A DNA stretch of 17,262 nucleotides from Deltaproteobacteria bacterium (GTDB lineage Bacteria; DRYD01), in the NCBI GenBank assembly GCA_028276365.1, contig JAPYWL010000025.1, positions 1 to 17,262 of the forward strand, read 5' to 3'. The position numbers and the translations under genes were made by a program. The notes under the pieces are model-generated. The model did no database searches. It saw only the letters and a list, made by a program, of their open reading frames with translations, and was not told the origin of the DNA. The stretch's first letter is position 1. Each line of letters begins with the position of its first letter. Positions 1 through 7,397 of the stretch are shown here, one piece after another.

Positions 1-2
1 AG

Positions 3-239
3 GAAGTTCTAAAGGAAATATATTTTAATTCTATTTCTTATAATAAGGGAGTTTTTGTATTGAATTTTACTTGTTTTAATTATGATAGTGTTTTAAAATT
101 TCAAAATGCTTTAAAGGAAAATCTACAAGATATAGCTATTATATCTAATGTACAAAGCAATAAAAAAGCAATTACTGTAGATAATGAAAATCAGGTTGAG
201 TTAATTGATAGTACTATTGAAATACAAATAAAAAAGTAA
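3..239 (+). CDS. C-terminal end of a PilN-like type IV pilus assembly protein (partial)
   Basis: An open frame runs in from the left edge and stops with TAA at 237-239, giving 78 residues of a C-terminus. The visible part alternates short beta-like stretches (GVFVLNFTCFNYDSVLKF) with a helix and ends in a lysine-rich tail. That is the general look of the ferredoxin-like C-terminal domain of PilN/Fimbrial_assembly proteins, which sit in the inner membrane and link PilM to PilO. The main argument is context: the next gene, 13 bp downstream, is a PilO-like single-pass membrane protein, and pilN-pilO is a standard gene order. No family motif is diagnostic in so short a piece, so PilN is an inference from fold pattern plus neighbour. 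Confidence 0.5.
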   Translation, partial: EVLKEIYFNSISYNKGVFVLNFTCFNYDSVLKFQNALKENLQDIAIISNVQSNKKAITVDNENQVELIDSTIEIQIKK

Positions 240-252
240 GTAATAAAGTAAT

Positions 253-1110
253 ATGAAAAAAAGTGAATTATTATTAATAATAGTTGTTTTGATATTTTTG
301 GGTTTTATTTTTATTTACTTTATTTATAATATTAAAAATAAACAATTACAAGCTATAGCAATCCAAAAAAGTAAAATACAAAGTGAAATCCAGAAGCTAA
401 ATGCTAATAAAACATATATACCAAAAGAAGTTAACAATTCTAATTATGAAAATTTTTTGAATTTTATAAGGAAATATAATTTAGCAAAAATAGAACAGGT
501 TAAAAGTGCTAATAATAATGTAAATATCAGTTTTAAATTAAAGGGTGAAAACTTTTTAAAAATTTTGGATTATATTTATAAAAACGAAGATTTCCTAAAA
601 ATAGATTCTTTTAATGTAGTTAATAATAATTTAAATGAGTTATTAGTTAATTTAGTTATCTTAAATTTATATAAGCAACCTAATGTTGAAGACATATCTT
701 ATTATCCTTTTAATTTAAAATTTTTTAATGAAAAGGAATATATAGATATGATTAAAAAAGAAATAGAAGAAAGAAAAAAGAAGGAAGAATTAGAAAAGCT
801 AATTTTGTATTCTAATGTAAAAGAGATAAATAACAAAAATGAAGTATATAACAAAATTTTTAAAAATTCAATTAAAGAAGATAATTTAAATAAATCAGCT
901 AATTTAAATATGGTTTATAAAGGAGCTATTTTTATAAATAATGAAAAATATGGGGTTTTAGCTATTAATGATAAAGAGTATTTTTTAAAAGAAGGTCAAG
1001 ATATAACAATTGATAAAAATAATATTAGAGTTTTTAATATAAATAAGCAAAGCGTAAAATTAATTATAAATAATTCCGAAACAATTGAAATTAAATTAAA
1101 TGTATTTTGA
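253..1110 (+). CDS. PilO-like type IV pilus inner-membrane protein with a PilP/GspC-like C-terminal domain
   Basis: This 285-residue protein has a short basic N-terminus, one membrane helix at about residues 4-25, then a lysine/glutamine-rich coiled-coil stretch (about 28-50) and an alpha/beta region to about 145. This is the PilO layout. A charged linker (about 155-215, rich in E, K and N) leads to a C-terminal block (about 220-285) beginning MVYKGAIFINNEKYGVLAINDKEYFLKEG. That block resembles the small beta domain of PilP and the homology region of GspC, where 'G.i..n...ya.l.i.g....v..G' is typical. Known PilO pairs with PilN and binds PilP in the pilus alignment complex; here PilO and a PilP-like domain seem joined in one chain. 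The start is ATG at 253 with only a weak upstream ribosome site, consistent with coupling to the preceding gene. The family call is moderate; the fusion is inference. Confidence 0.6.
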   Translation: MKKSELLLIIVVLIFLGFIFIYFIYNIKNKQLQAIAIQKSKIQSEIQKLNANKTYIPKEVNNSNYENFLNFIRKYNLAKIEQVKSANNNVNISFKLKGENFLKILDYIYKNEDFLKIDSFNVVNNNLNELLVNLVILNLYKQPNVEDISYYPFNLKFFNEKEYIDMIKKEIEERKKKEELEKLILYSNVKEINNKNEVYNKIFKNSIKEDNLNKSANLNMVYKGAIFINNEKYGVLAINDKEYFLKEGQDITIDKNNIRVFNINKQSVKLIINNSETIEIKLNVF

Positions 1111-1213
1111 AATTTTAAGAGGATTATAAGAGAAAGTGTAAAAATATAAAATATAAATTGGAGTTTTAATCTTTATTAGAAATAATAAAAATAGTAAGGA
1201 GTGAAGAGAGTTT

Positions 1214-1567
1214 ATGATAACTTTAAAAGTAAAAGATAGAAAAAAAATTTTAAAGGAAGTAAGTAAATCTTATCTTCCTGGTGTTAAAGAGATTAATTTT
1301 AAAGTGGGTGATACAGTTAAAGTTTATCAAAAAATAAAAGAAGGAGATAAAGTAAGAACGCAGGTATTTGAAGGGATAGTTATAGAAATCCATGGTCCTA
1401 AAGATGATAGATATTTTACTGTTAGAAAAGTAGTTCAAGGAGTTGGAGTAGAAAAAACTTATAAAATAAATAGCCCACTTGTTGAAAAAGTGGAATTTGT
1501 AAAGAAACCACTTAGAAAACCTAGAAGAAAGAAAATATTCTATCTAAGAGAACGAAATTATGTTTAA
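1214..1567 (+). CDS. rplS: 50S ribosomal protein L19
   Basis: This is a component of the large ribosomal subunit, located at the 30S-50S interface. The 117-residue length matches the family. Recognisable L19 features are FKVGDTVKVYQKIKEGDKVRTQVFEG (about residues 29-54), FTVRKVVQGVGVEKTYKINSP (about 68-88) and the basic C-terminal signature with YLRERNYV at the end. The start is ATG at 1214, with an AAGGAG-type ribosome site about a dozen bases upstream. The usual bacterial neighbours (rpsP, rimM, trmD) are absent here; rplS instead lies between a pilus gene and a foldase gene. A 103-bp gap precedes it, so it probably has its own promoter, though I cannot identify one convincingly. Confidence 0.96.
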   Translation: MITLKVKDRKKILKEVSKSYLPGVKEINFKVGDTVKVYQKIKEGDKVRTQVFEGIVIEIHGPKDDRYFTVRKVVQGVGVEKTYKINSPLVEKVEFVKKPLRKPRRKKIFYLRERNYV

Positions 1568-1612
1568 AAATATATAAAATAATTAAAATTATTTTTAAAA
1601 AGGAGTTTTGAA

Positions 1613-2521
1613 ATGTATAAATTAAATTTGAAGTCCAATAAGATCTTAGTTATTAATATTTTTATAAGTATAATTATAGTTGTTTTTGTAGTTTTAATTT
1701 TTAGTTCTTGTAATCAAGTTAATGATAAAGTAGTTGCAAAAGTTAATAATGAAAATATAACTCAAAGTCAATTGAATGAAGAATTGAATAAGCAATATGG
1801 TTACGAAACTTTACAAAATTTGATAAATCAAGTATTAGTAATTCAGGAGGCTAAGAAAAAAAATATTACTGTCAATGAGAAAGAAATAGAGGAAGAAATT
1901 TATAAAACTGCTTTAAATATGGGAGGTATTGAAAAACTAAAAGAACAATTAAAAGCTAGAAATGTTAATTTTAATGATTATAAACAAAAGGTTAAGTTAG
2001 ATTTATTATTAAGGAAATTAGTTATTTCTGAATTATCTGAGGATGAGTTAAGAGTTTTTTTTGATAATATAAAAGGATCTTTACCTATGGTTGAAGTTTC
2101 TTTTATAATGGTACCTGATAAAGATTTAGCTAATTCTATAATAGATAATTTAAAGAAGGGTGCTTCTTTTGAAAAATTATCTGAAACTTATTCTCAAGAT
2201 CCATTAACTAAGGATACTAAAGGATATGCTGGATTCTTACTTAAAAATGATATATCAAATGCTTCTCCTACTTTTAAAGCTCTTGATGAAGCAATTTTTA
2301 AAGCTCCTAAAAAAGGAGAGATTATTGGACCTATTGAAATAAATTATAAAGGTCAAAAACTATATTATATTATTAAATACATAAATGTTTTACAATCTTA
2401 TCAAGAAGTTAAGCCTAAGCTTCAGGAGATATTAGCTCAGCAGAAATCTAATGAATATATCCAAAAATTAAGGAAAAATGCCAATATCGAAATCCTTTAT
2501 AATAAGGATAATCAAAAATAA
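1613..2521 (+). CDS. Exported SurA/PrsA-type parvulin-like peptidyl-prolyl isomerase or chaperone, probable lipoprotein
   Basis: This 302-residue protein has a basic N-terminus, a hydrophobic segment (about residues 11-30) and then FSSC with Cys33. That suggests a lipoprotein signal with an imperfect lipobox. After it comes a helical SurA_N-like region (about 36-150: VVAKVNNENITQSQLNEEL is the typical opening). A PPIC/rotamase-like domain follows (about 159-256) with GASFEKLSETYSQDPLTKDTKG and YAGFLL, then a helical tail (QEVKPKLQEILAQQKSNEYI) that would pack back on the N-domain. This family folds proteins outside the cytoplasmic membrane. The usual 'HIL' at the start of the rotamase domain is SFIM here, so isomerase activity may be weak or lost. 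The start is ATG 1613 behind AAGGAG with 8-base spacing. It follows rplS by 45 bp and may share its transcript. Confidence 0.85.
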   Translation: MYKLNLKSNKILVINIFISIIIVVFVVLIFSSCNQVNDKVVAKVNNENITQSQLNEELNKQYGYETLQNLINQVLVIQEAKKKNITVNEKEIEEEIYKTALNMGGIEKLKEQLKARNVNFNDYKQKVKLDLLLRKLVISELSEDELRVFFDNIKGSLPMVEVSFIMVPDKDLANSIIDNLKKGASFEKLSETYSQDPLTKDTKGYAGFLLKNDISNASPTFKALDEAIFKAPKKGEIIGPIEINYKGQKLYYIIKYINVLQSYQEVKPKLQEILAQQKSNEYIQKLRKNANIEILYNKDNQK

Positions 2522-2711
2522 ATAAAAACAAGAAAATTAATTATAAATACTACAAGCTTTAGAAAAGATAGAAAAGAATATAAAAGAATAGCAAGATTGG
2601 AAAGAGCATAATCTAAGATTTTAAAAAAAAATATTGATAAGATAATTGTTATATACAAGTGTGATGTGAAGTGCTTGAAAATAAGATTTAAGAGAAATAT
2701 CTTTAAAGATA

Positions 2712-3638
2712 ATGTTTGATTTAAAAAAGCAAAGAATTAATCAGTTTTTTATATCTTTATTTTTGTTTTTTGTTTTTTCTATATTATTTTATTTTAAAAT
2801 AGTTTTTTCTGATCAAGAAGATCTAGATAAAAATACTAATGATTATAATGATAATAATTTAAAAGCTACACTTGTAATAAATACTATTCCTAATAGTTGT
2901 TCTGTTTATGTGGATAATGTATTTATAGGTAATACTCCTTTAAGAAAGGAGATTTCGCCAGGGCAACATTTAATAAGGGTATCTTATGATGATAATTATG
3001 TTTCTGAATTTATAAAGCTTATAGCATTTGCTAAGCATACTTATAAATATGATATTAAATTAAAATATACTTCTATAGGTGCTTATAGAAAAGCTCAGGA
3101 ATATTTAAATCAAGAAAACTATTTGTATTCTCGGGAATTCTTTTTGCTTTCTACTAAGAGCTATGGTAAGTTAATTCCTGAGGCTTATTTCTATGCAGGT
3201 TATATAAGTTTTATTTTGAAAGAATTTGATAAAGCTGAAAAATATTTATTAGAATATATTAGTTATAATAGTAGTAGTTTGTCCAGTTGGTTTATGCTAG
3301 GTGAGAGTAGGAATACTTTATCTAAAATTTCTTTAGCTATTGCTTGTTATAAAGAAGCTTTAAAAATTATTTACCCTAAAACTACTACTATTTTAAATTC
3401 TACTTATGCTACTTATGAGGAACAAAAGAAATTAGAAAATCAAATTATTAAAAACCCGACCTTAGAAAATTATGTAAAATTAGCAAGAATATATGAATTA
3501 AAAGGTGATTTAAAAAGCTCATTATATTATTACAGAAAAGCAGTAATGCTTTTTAATATTGATATATCTAATCCATATATAAGGAAATCTGAATTGGAAA
3601 ATGAAGAAGAAAAGGAAGGAGTTAGTGAGCAAAAATAA
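2712..3638 (+). CDS. Exported or membrane-anchored PEGA-domain plus TPR-repeat protein
   Basis: This is a 308-residue protein. Residues 11-33 are strongly hydrophobic and followed by an acidic, Asn-rich stretch, so it is either secreted or anchored with its body outside the membrane. Residues about 51-117 form a PEGA domain: an opening beta strand (ATLVINTIPNSCSVYVDN), then FIGNTPLRKEISPGQHLIRV. Residues about 121-285 are tetratricopeptide-like helices (AYRKAQEYLNQENYLYSREF; AYFYAGYISFILKEFDKAEKYL; SWFMLGESRN...AIACYKEAL; YVKLARIYELKGDLKSSLYYYRKAV). PEGA and TPR modules usually mediate surface or protein-protein interactions; the partner is unknown. A 190-bp gap lies upstream and the ribosome site is poor. 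The slipin gene follows after 19 bp, so the two are probably one transcript. Confidence 0.82.
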   Translation: MFDLKKQRINQFFISLFLFFVFSILFYFKIVFSDQEDLDKNTNDYNDNNLKATLVINTIPNSCSVYVDNVFIGNTPLRKEISPGQHLIRVSYDDNYVSEFIKLIAFAKHTYKYDIKLKYTSIGAYRKAQEYLNQENYLYSREFFLLSTKSYGKLIPEAYFYAGYISFILKEFDKAEKYLLEYISYNSSSLSSWFMLGESRNTLSKISLAIACYKEALKIIYPKTTTILNSTYATYEEQKKLENQIIKNPTLENYVKLARIYELKGDLKSSLYYYRKAVMLFNIDISNPYIRKSELENEEEKEGVSEQK

Positions 3639-3657
3639 TTATAGGAGGTTTTAAATA

Positions 3658-4476
3658 ATGGTAAGTATTTTGTCGTTTTTATTTTTCCTTTTTATTGTAT
3701 TTTTTGCTTTTATTTTGCCTTTATTAGCTAGTATTATTAAAATAGTTAATCAATATGAAAGAGGGATAATATTAAGATTAGGAAGGTTTAATAGAGTTGT
3801 TGATCCTGGTTTGGTTATATTAATACCCATTGTTGATAGAATTATATTAATAGATATAAGAGAGGTACCTATGAATTTACCTTCTCAAGAAGTTATAACT
3901 GCTGATAATATTACTATAAAAGTTAGTGCAGTGGTTTATTTTCAGGTGGTTAAGCCTGAAGATGCTTTTTTAAAGGTTCAGGATTATGTTAGTGCCATCT
4001 TCCAATTAGCACAAACTACTTTAAGAAATGTAGTGGGTCAATCTGAGTTAGACGAGATCTTACAACATAGAGAAAAGATAAATTTAAAAATAAAGGAGAT
4101 AGTAGATGAAACTACTCAAAAATGGGGTATAAAAATAACTTTAGTAGAAATTAAGGATATAGAGTTACCTGAATCTATGCAAAGGGCTATGGCTAAGCAA
4201 GCAGAAGCTGAAAGAGAAAGAAGAGCTAAAATTATTCATGCTGAGGGTGAATATCAAGCAGCACAGAAATTAACTGAAGCAGCTAATCTTATGGCTACTC
4301 AACCAGTAACTATTCAATTAAGGTTACTTCAAGTTTTAACTGAGGTATCTCAAAATAAGGGATCTGTTATTATTTTACCTATCCCAACTTCTTTAATGGA
4401 ATTAGTATCTAAGATAGATAAACTAAATCTTAAAAATCCTGAAACTAATATTACTATTAAAGAAGTAAATCAATAA
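3658..4476 (+). CDS. Slipin: SPFH/stomatin/prohibitin-family membrane protein
   Basis: This 272-residue protein has an N-terminal membrane hairpin or helix at about residues 3-28, followed directly by an SPFH domain (about 30-190). Clear family stretches are VNQYERGIILRLGRF, DPGLVILIPIVDRI, VITADNITIKVSAVVYFQV, LRNVVGQSELDEIL, and KDIELPESMQRAMAKQAEAERERRAKII leading into the coiled coil. The C-terminal part (ATQPVTIQLRLLQVLTEVS, IILPIP) matches bacterial and archaeal slipins. These proteins oligomerise at the membrane and organise or regulate local proteins; they are often encoded next to an NfeD-type protease. No nfeD gene is present here. The start is ATG 3658 with a strong AGGAGG site. 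Confidence 0.92.
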   Translation: MVSILSFLFFLFIVFFAFILPLLASIIKIVNQYERGIILRLGRFNRVVDPGLVILIPIVDRIILIDIREVPMNLPSQEVITADNITIKVSAVVYFQVVKPEDAFLKVQDYVSAIFQLAQTTLRNVVGQSELDEILQHREKINLKIKEIVDETTQKWGIKITLVEIKDIELPESMQRAMAKQAEAERERRAKIIHAEGEYQAAQKLTEAANLMATQPVTIQLRLLQVLTEVSQNKGSVIILPIPTSLMELVSKIDKLNLKNPETNITIKEVNQ

Positions 4477-4539
4477 AACCAATAAAATCAATAATAAAAA
4501 AAATATAAGGTAAATAAAAAGTAAGGGGGGAATTAATAA

Positions 4540-6450
4540 ATGAAAAATTTATATTATCCATATCTAAATAAATACTTGAAGTTTTATGAGTGGAGTGTAA
4601 ATAATTTAGAAGAATTCTGGAATTTACAAGCTAATATTATACCTTGGTTTAAAAAGTGGGATAGGGTTTTGGAATCTGATGGTAATTTTTATAAATGGTT
4701 TGTTGGAGGATTATTAAATGCTTCTTATGTTTGTTTAGATCAACATATTTTTAATAATTTTAATAAAGATAAAGTAGCTTATTATTATGAAAATGAAATA
4801 GGAGAAACTAAGAGTGTTAGTTATTATGATTTATATATAATGGTTAATAATTTAGCAAAGGTTTTAAGTGATTTGGGAGTATCTAAAGGTGATGTAGTAT
4901 TAATTTATATGCCTTTAAATATAGAGGCTATAGTTTCTATGTTAGCTGTTGCTAGATTAGGAGCTATTCATAGTGTGGTTTTTTCTGGTTTTTCTACTAA
5001 AGCAATCTTAGATAGAATTATTGATAGTAAAGCTAAATATATTATAACTACTACTCATACTTATAGAAAAGGAAAAGTTGTTGATCTTAAATCTAATATT
5101 GATTTTATTATTAGTGAATATAAGGATATAAAAAATGTTTTACTTTTTGATAGGAAAAAAGATTATGAAATAAAAGAATTGGATCCTAAGTATGTAGTTA
5201 TAAAAGATTTAAATGGATATAATTATATAAATCCTGTTATTGTGGAATCTACGGATCCATTATTTGTGTTATATACTTCAGGGACTACTGGTAAGCCTAA
5301 GGGGATTTTACATTCTACTGGTGGTTATTTAGTTTATGTAGCTAATACATTAAAATGGGCTTTTAATGTTGGATATGATAGTGTGTGGTGGTGTACTGCT
5401 GATATAGGATGGATTACGGGGCATTCTTATGTAGTGTATGCTCCTTTAGCTTTGGGGATTACTAGTTTTATTTATGAAGGTGCCCCTGATTATCCTGATC
5501 CTTCTAAGTGGTGGGCTTTAATTGAAAAATATAAAATTACAGAATTTTATACTTCTCCTACTGCTTTGAGGATGTTTATGAAATATCCTTTAGATTATAT
5601 TAAAAAACATGATTTAAGCAGTTTAAGAGTGTTAGGTAGTGTAGGAGAACCTATTAATCCAGAGGTTTGGGTTTGGTATTTTGAAAATATTGGAAATAAA
5701 TTATGTCCTATTATAGATACGTGGTGGCAAACTGAGACAGGTGGTTTTATGATTGCTCCATTTATGGGGATAATTCCTTTAAAACCTGGTTTTGCTTCCT
5801 TACCTTTACCTGGTGTAGTTGCTGATGTTGTTGATGAGCAAGGAAATAGTGTAAAACCTAATGAAAAGGGATATTTAGTTATTAAGAAGCCTTGGCCGGG
5901 AATGATGAAAACTATATTAAATAATAATGAAATGTATGAACAAGTTTATTGGTCTAAGTTTAAGGGATGGTATTATGTAGGAGATTATGCTATTAAAGAT
6001 GAGGATGGATATATACAGTTATTAGGTAGAGCGGATGAGGTTATAAAAATAGCGGGTCATAGAATTGGGACTTTTGAAGTAGAAAGTGCTATTTTGGAAA
6101 ATAATAAAATAGCTGAAGCTGCTGTTGTTGGAGTACCTGATGAGATTAAAGGTGAGGTTATTAATGCTTTTGTTGTTCTTAAGCAAGAATTTGCTAATTA
6201 TAAAGATGATCCTAATATATTTAGTGAAATAAAGCAAACTGTTAGAGAAGTTGTGGGACCTGTTGTTGTTATTGATAAAATATTTATAGTAGATAAATTA
6301 CCAAAGACAAGAAGCGGAAAGATTATGAGAAGATTATTAAAAGCGGTGCTTTTAGGTAAAGAATTAGGAGATGTCACTACGTTAGAGGATGAAGCTTCTA
6401 TTAGTGAAGTTAAAAATGCTTATGAGGAACTTAAAAAGGCTTTAAAGTAA
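4540..6450 (+). CDS. acs: Acetyl-CoA synthetase (AMP-forming)
   Basis: It activates acetate to acetyl-CoA in two steps via acetyl-AMP, in the cytoplasm. The 636-residue length is close to the usual 640-650. The N-terminal Acs-type cap region is present (EEFWNLQANIIPWFKKW, WFVGGLLNASYVCLDQH). The ATP-binding loop TSGTTGKPKG is at 246-255, WWCTADIGWITGHSY at 283-297 and WWQTETGG at 395-402. The ribose-binding Asp is in YVGD (D482), and GRADEVIKIAGHRI at 496-509 contains the hinge. The catalytic Lys594 lies in KTRSGKIMRR, the site that protein acetylation controls in known Acs enzymes. The WW pair at the acyl pocket fits acetate rather than longer acids. The start is ATG 4540 behind a GGGGGG-rich ribosome site. 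Confidence 0.95.
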   Translation: MKNLYYPYLNKYLKFYEWSVNNLEEFWNLQANIIPWFKKWDRVLESDGNFYKWFVGGLLNASYVCLDQHIFNNFNKDKVAYYYENEIGETKSVSYYDLYIMVNNLAKVLSDLGVSKGDVVLIYMPLNIEAIVSMLAVARLGAIHSVVFSGFSTKAILDRIIDSKAKYIITTTHTYRKGKVVDLKSNIDFIISEYKDIKNVLLFDRKKDYEIKELDPKYVVIKDLNGYNYINPVIVESTDPLFVLYTSGTTGKPKGILHSTGGYLVYVANTLKWAFNVGYDSVWWCTADIGWITGHSYVVYAPLALGITSFIYEGAPDYPDPSKWWALIEKYKITEFYTSPTALRMFMKYPLDYIKKHDLSSLRVLGSVGEPINPEVWVWYFENIGNKLCPIIDTWWQTETGGFMIAPFMGIIPLKPGFASLPLPGVVADVVDEQGNSVKPNEKGYLVIKKPWPGMMKTILNNNEMYEQVYWSKFKGWYYVGDYAIKDEDGYIQLLGRADEVIKIAGHRIGTFEVESAILENNKIAEAAVVGVPDEIKGEVINAFVVLKQEFANYKDDPNIFSEIKQTVREVVGPVVVIDKIFIVDKLPKTRSGKIMRRLLKAVLLGKELGDVTTLEDEASISEVKNAYEELKKALK

Positions 6451-6514
6451 ATTCTATAAAATAAAAATGAATTGCTAAGGACTTTATAAGGTTTTAGAAA
6501 GAGGTGATTTTGAT

Positions 6515-7048
6515 TTGTACATTTTTGAAGGAAATTTATTGAAATTAAAAAAAGAGGAAGGTTATGAAATTGTAGAACATCCTGGAGCTTGTGCTATTAT
6601 TATTCATTACAGAAAAAATAATAATGATAAAGAAAATAATAATGAAGAAAAAATTTGCTTAGTAAAACAATATAGGAAGCCCATAGAAAAATTTTTATGG
6701 GAGTTACCTGCAGGTAAAATTGATAAACAGGACCCTAATTTGATTGAAACTATAAAACGAGAAACCTTTGAGGAAACAGGGATTCTTATTGATGAAAATA
6801 AAATCAAATACTTAGGTTATATATATACTACTCCTGGTTTCTCTAATGAAGTGATTCATATTTTTTATTATCTTTTGGATTCTTTTGATAATATTTCATT
6901 AAAACAAATGGATTTTAATGAAATAGATGATATTAAGTTTTTTAGTATAAAAGAGATAAAAGAAATGATTTTAAAAAATGAGATAACTGATACTAAAACT
7001 TTATCTGCTTTTACTTTGGCTAATATTTATGATCTTATAAAATTTTAA
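6515..7048 (+). CDS. NUDIX hydrolase, ADP-ribose pyrophosphatase type
   Basis: This family hydrolyses nucleoside-diphosphate-linked compounds; the ADP-ribose type yields AMP and ribose-5-phosphate. The 177-residue chain contains LVKQYRKPIEKFLWELPAGKID (about 49-70), the characteristic lead-in of ADPRases. The NUDIX box follows at 67-90, ending REtfEEtG with the metal-binding residues. The box is slightly unusual: an Asp stands where the first conserved Glu is expected, and one extra residue separates it from RE. A low-complexity Asn/Glu/Lys insert lies at about 34-46. The start is TTG at 6515, chosen because AGAGGTGAT lies 8 bases upstream and the downstream protein begins like other family members. 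It follows acs by 64 bp. Confidence 0.88.
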   Translation: MYIFEGNLLKLKKEEGYEIVEHPGACAIIIHYRKNNNDKENNNEEKICLVKQYRKPIEKFLWELPAGKIDKQDPNLIETIKRETFEETGILIDENKIKYLGYIYTTPGFSNEVIHIFYYLLDSFDNISLKQMDFNEIDDIKFFSIKEIKEMILKNEITDTKTLSAFTLANIYDLIKF

Positions 7049-7080
7049 CAGTATTCTTATGTTGAACTATACTACGTAGA

Positions 7081-7228
7081 TGTCCTGATAATCAAGAGAT
7101 CTAGAGCTGGAGCGGCCAAAGTTAAGTTTTTAAAACATGCTCTAGTAGATGACCGGATTCCTTACAGGATACCTAAAAAGCCATCATGCTTTCAAGCAGG
7201 AGGCTCCACCTTTTACAAGGTGGAGTAG
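7081..7228 (+). ncRNA. OmegaRNA/reRNA-like structured region of a TnpB element (remnant)
   Basis: This stretch is clearly richer in G+C than its surroundings and can fold into nested stems. TGTCCTG (7081-7087) pairs with CAGGATA (7165-7171) with one G-U pair. Inside it, CTAGAGC (7101-7107) pairs perfectly with GCTCTAG (7139-7145). Downstream, CTCCACCTT (7204-7212) pairs perfectly with AAGGTGGAG (7217-7225). Overlap with the tnpB tail and placement at the element's 3' end is how TnpB guide RNAs are encoded. The structure is seen in the sequence; its identity as an omegaRNA is inference, and an unrelated structured RNA is possible. Confidence 0.4.
7204..7225 (+). mobile_element. Right-end hairpin of an IS200/IS605-family element
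   Basis: A perfect 9-bp stem (CTCCACCTT / AAGGTGGAG) with the loop TTAC is followed by TAGTTTGC and preceded by CAAGCAGGAGG. The pattern 'aGCagGAgGCTCCACC...GGTGGAGTAGTT' is the familiar subterminal palindrome at the right end of many IS200/IS605 and TnpB-only elements, where the TnpA transposase recognises it. No left end or tnpA is present in the window, so the element is truncated and immobile by itself. Confidence 0.55.
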
Positions 7229-7249
7229 TTTGCTTTTGGGGATATATTT

Positions 7250-7277
7250 AAAGGTAGCAAGGAAGCTACTTTTTTTT
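7250..7277 (+). terminator. Intrinsic terminator ahead of the ATPase-nuclease array
   Basis: The stem AAAGGTAGC (7250-7258) pairs with GCTACTTTT (7265-7273) with one G-U pair. The loop is AAGGAA and the 3' arm runs into an uninterrupted T tract to 7277. It is the clearest rho-independent terminator in the window and probably ends transcription from acs, the NUDIX gene and the IS remnant, so the array downstream needs its own promoter. Confidence 0.7.
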
Positions 7278-7397
7278 ATTTTTACTACCTATACTGTAAA
7301 AAATATAAATATATTAAGAGATATTAAGGTATTAAAATTTTGGGAATAGGGATAATTGATTTTAGTAAGAATTTTTGGCTTAAGAGAAGGTGGTATA

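Larger units (their letters stand above)
7049..7228 (+). pseudogene. Decayed 3' end of a tnpB gene (IS200/IS605-type)
   Basis: An open frame without a start continues in phase straight after the NUDIX stop codon and ends at TAG 7226-7228. It encodes about 59 residues, including RSRAGAAK, HALVDDRIP and IPKKPSCFQAGGSTFYKVE. Another frame through the same bases reads LKSHHAFKQEAPPF. Both strings look like the variable C-terminal tails of TnpB proteins that overlap the element's structured right end. All TnpB catalytic motifs are missing, so only the tail survives. I base this on remembered family appearance; no alignment was possible. Confidence 0.5.

Noticed and set aside
2665-2711. Promoter-like TTGAAA with 17-bp spacing to TATCTT before the PEGA gene
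   Set aside because: The -10 match is weak and sits about a dozen bases from the start codon. In such AT-rich sequence the match is not persuasive.
6022-6237. Minus-strand open frame opposite acs
   Set aside because: It lies fully inside the conserved C-terminal domain of acs and has no recognisable product.
7149-7349. 66-codon + strand open frame starting ATG 7149
   Set aside because: It has no ribosome site and crosses the IS right-end hairpin and the terminator. The KQEAPPF stretch is explained as an alternative-frame tail of tnpB, not a gene of its own.
7356-7397. TTG start 14 codons upstream of copy A
   Set aside because: The ATG at 7398 has GAAGGTGG just upstream and matches the start of all paralogues; the extension has no counterpart.
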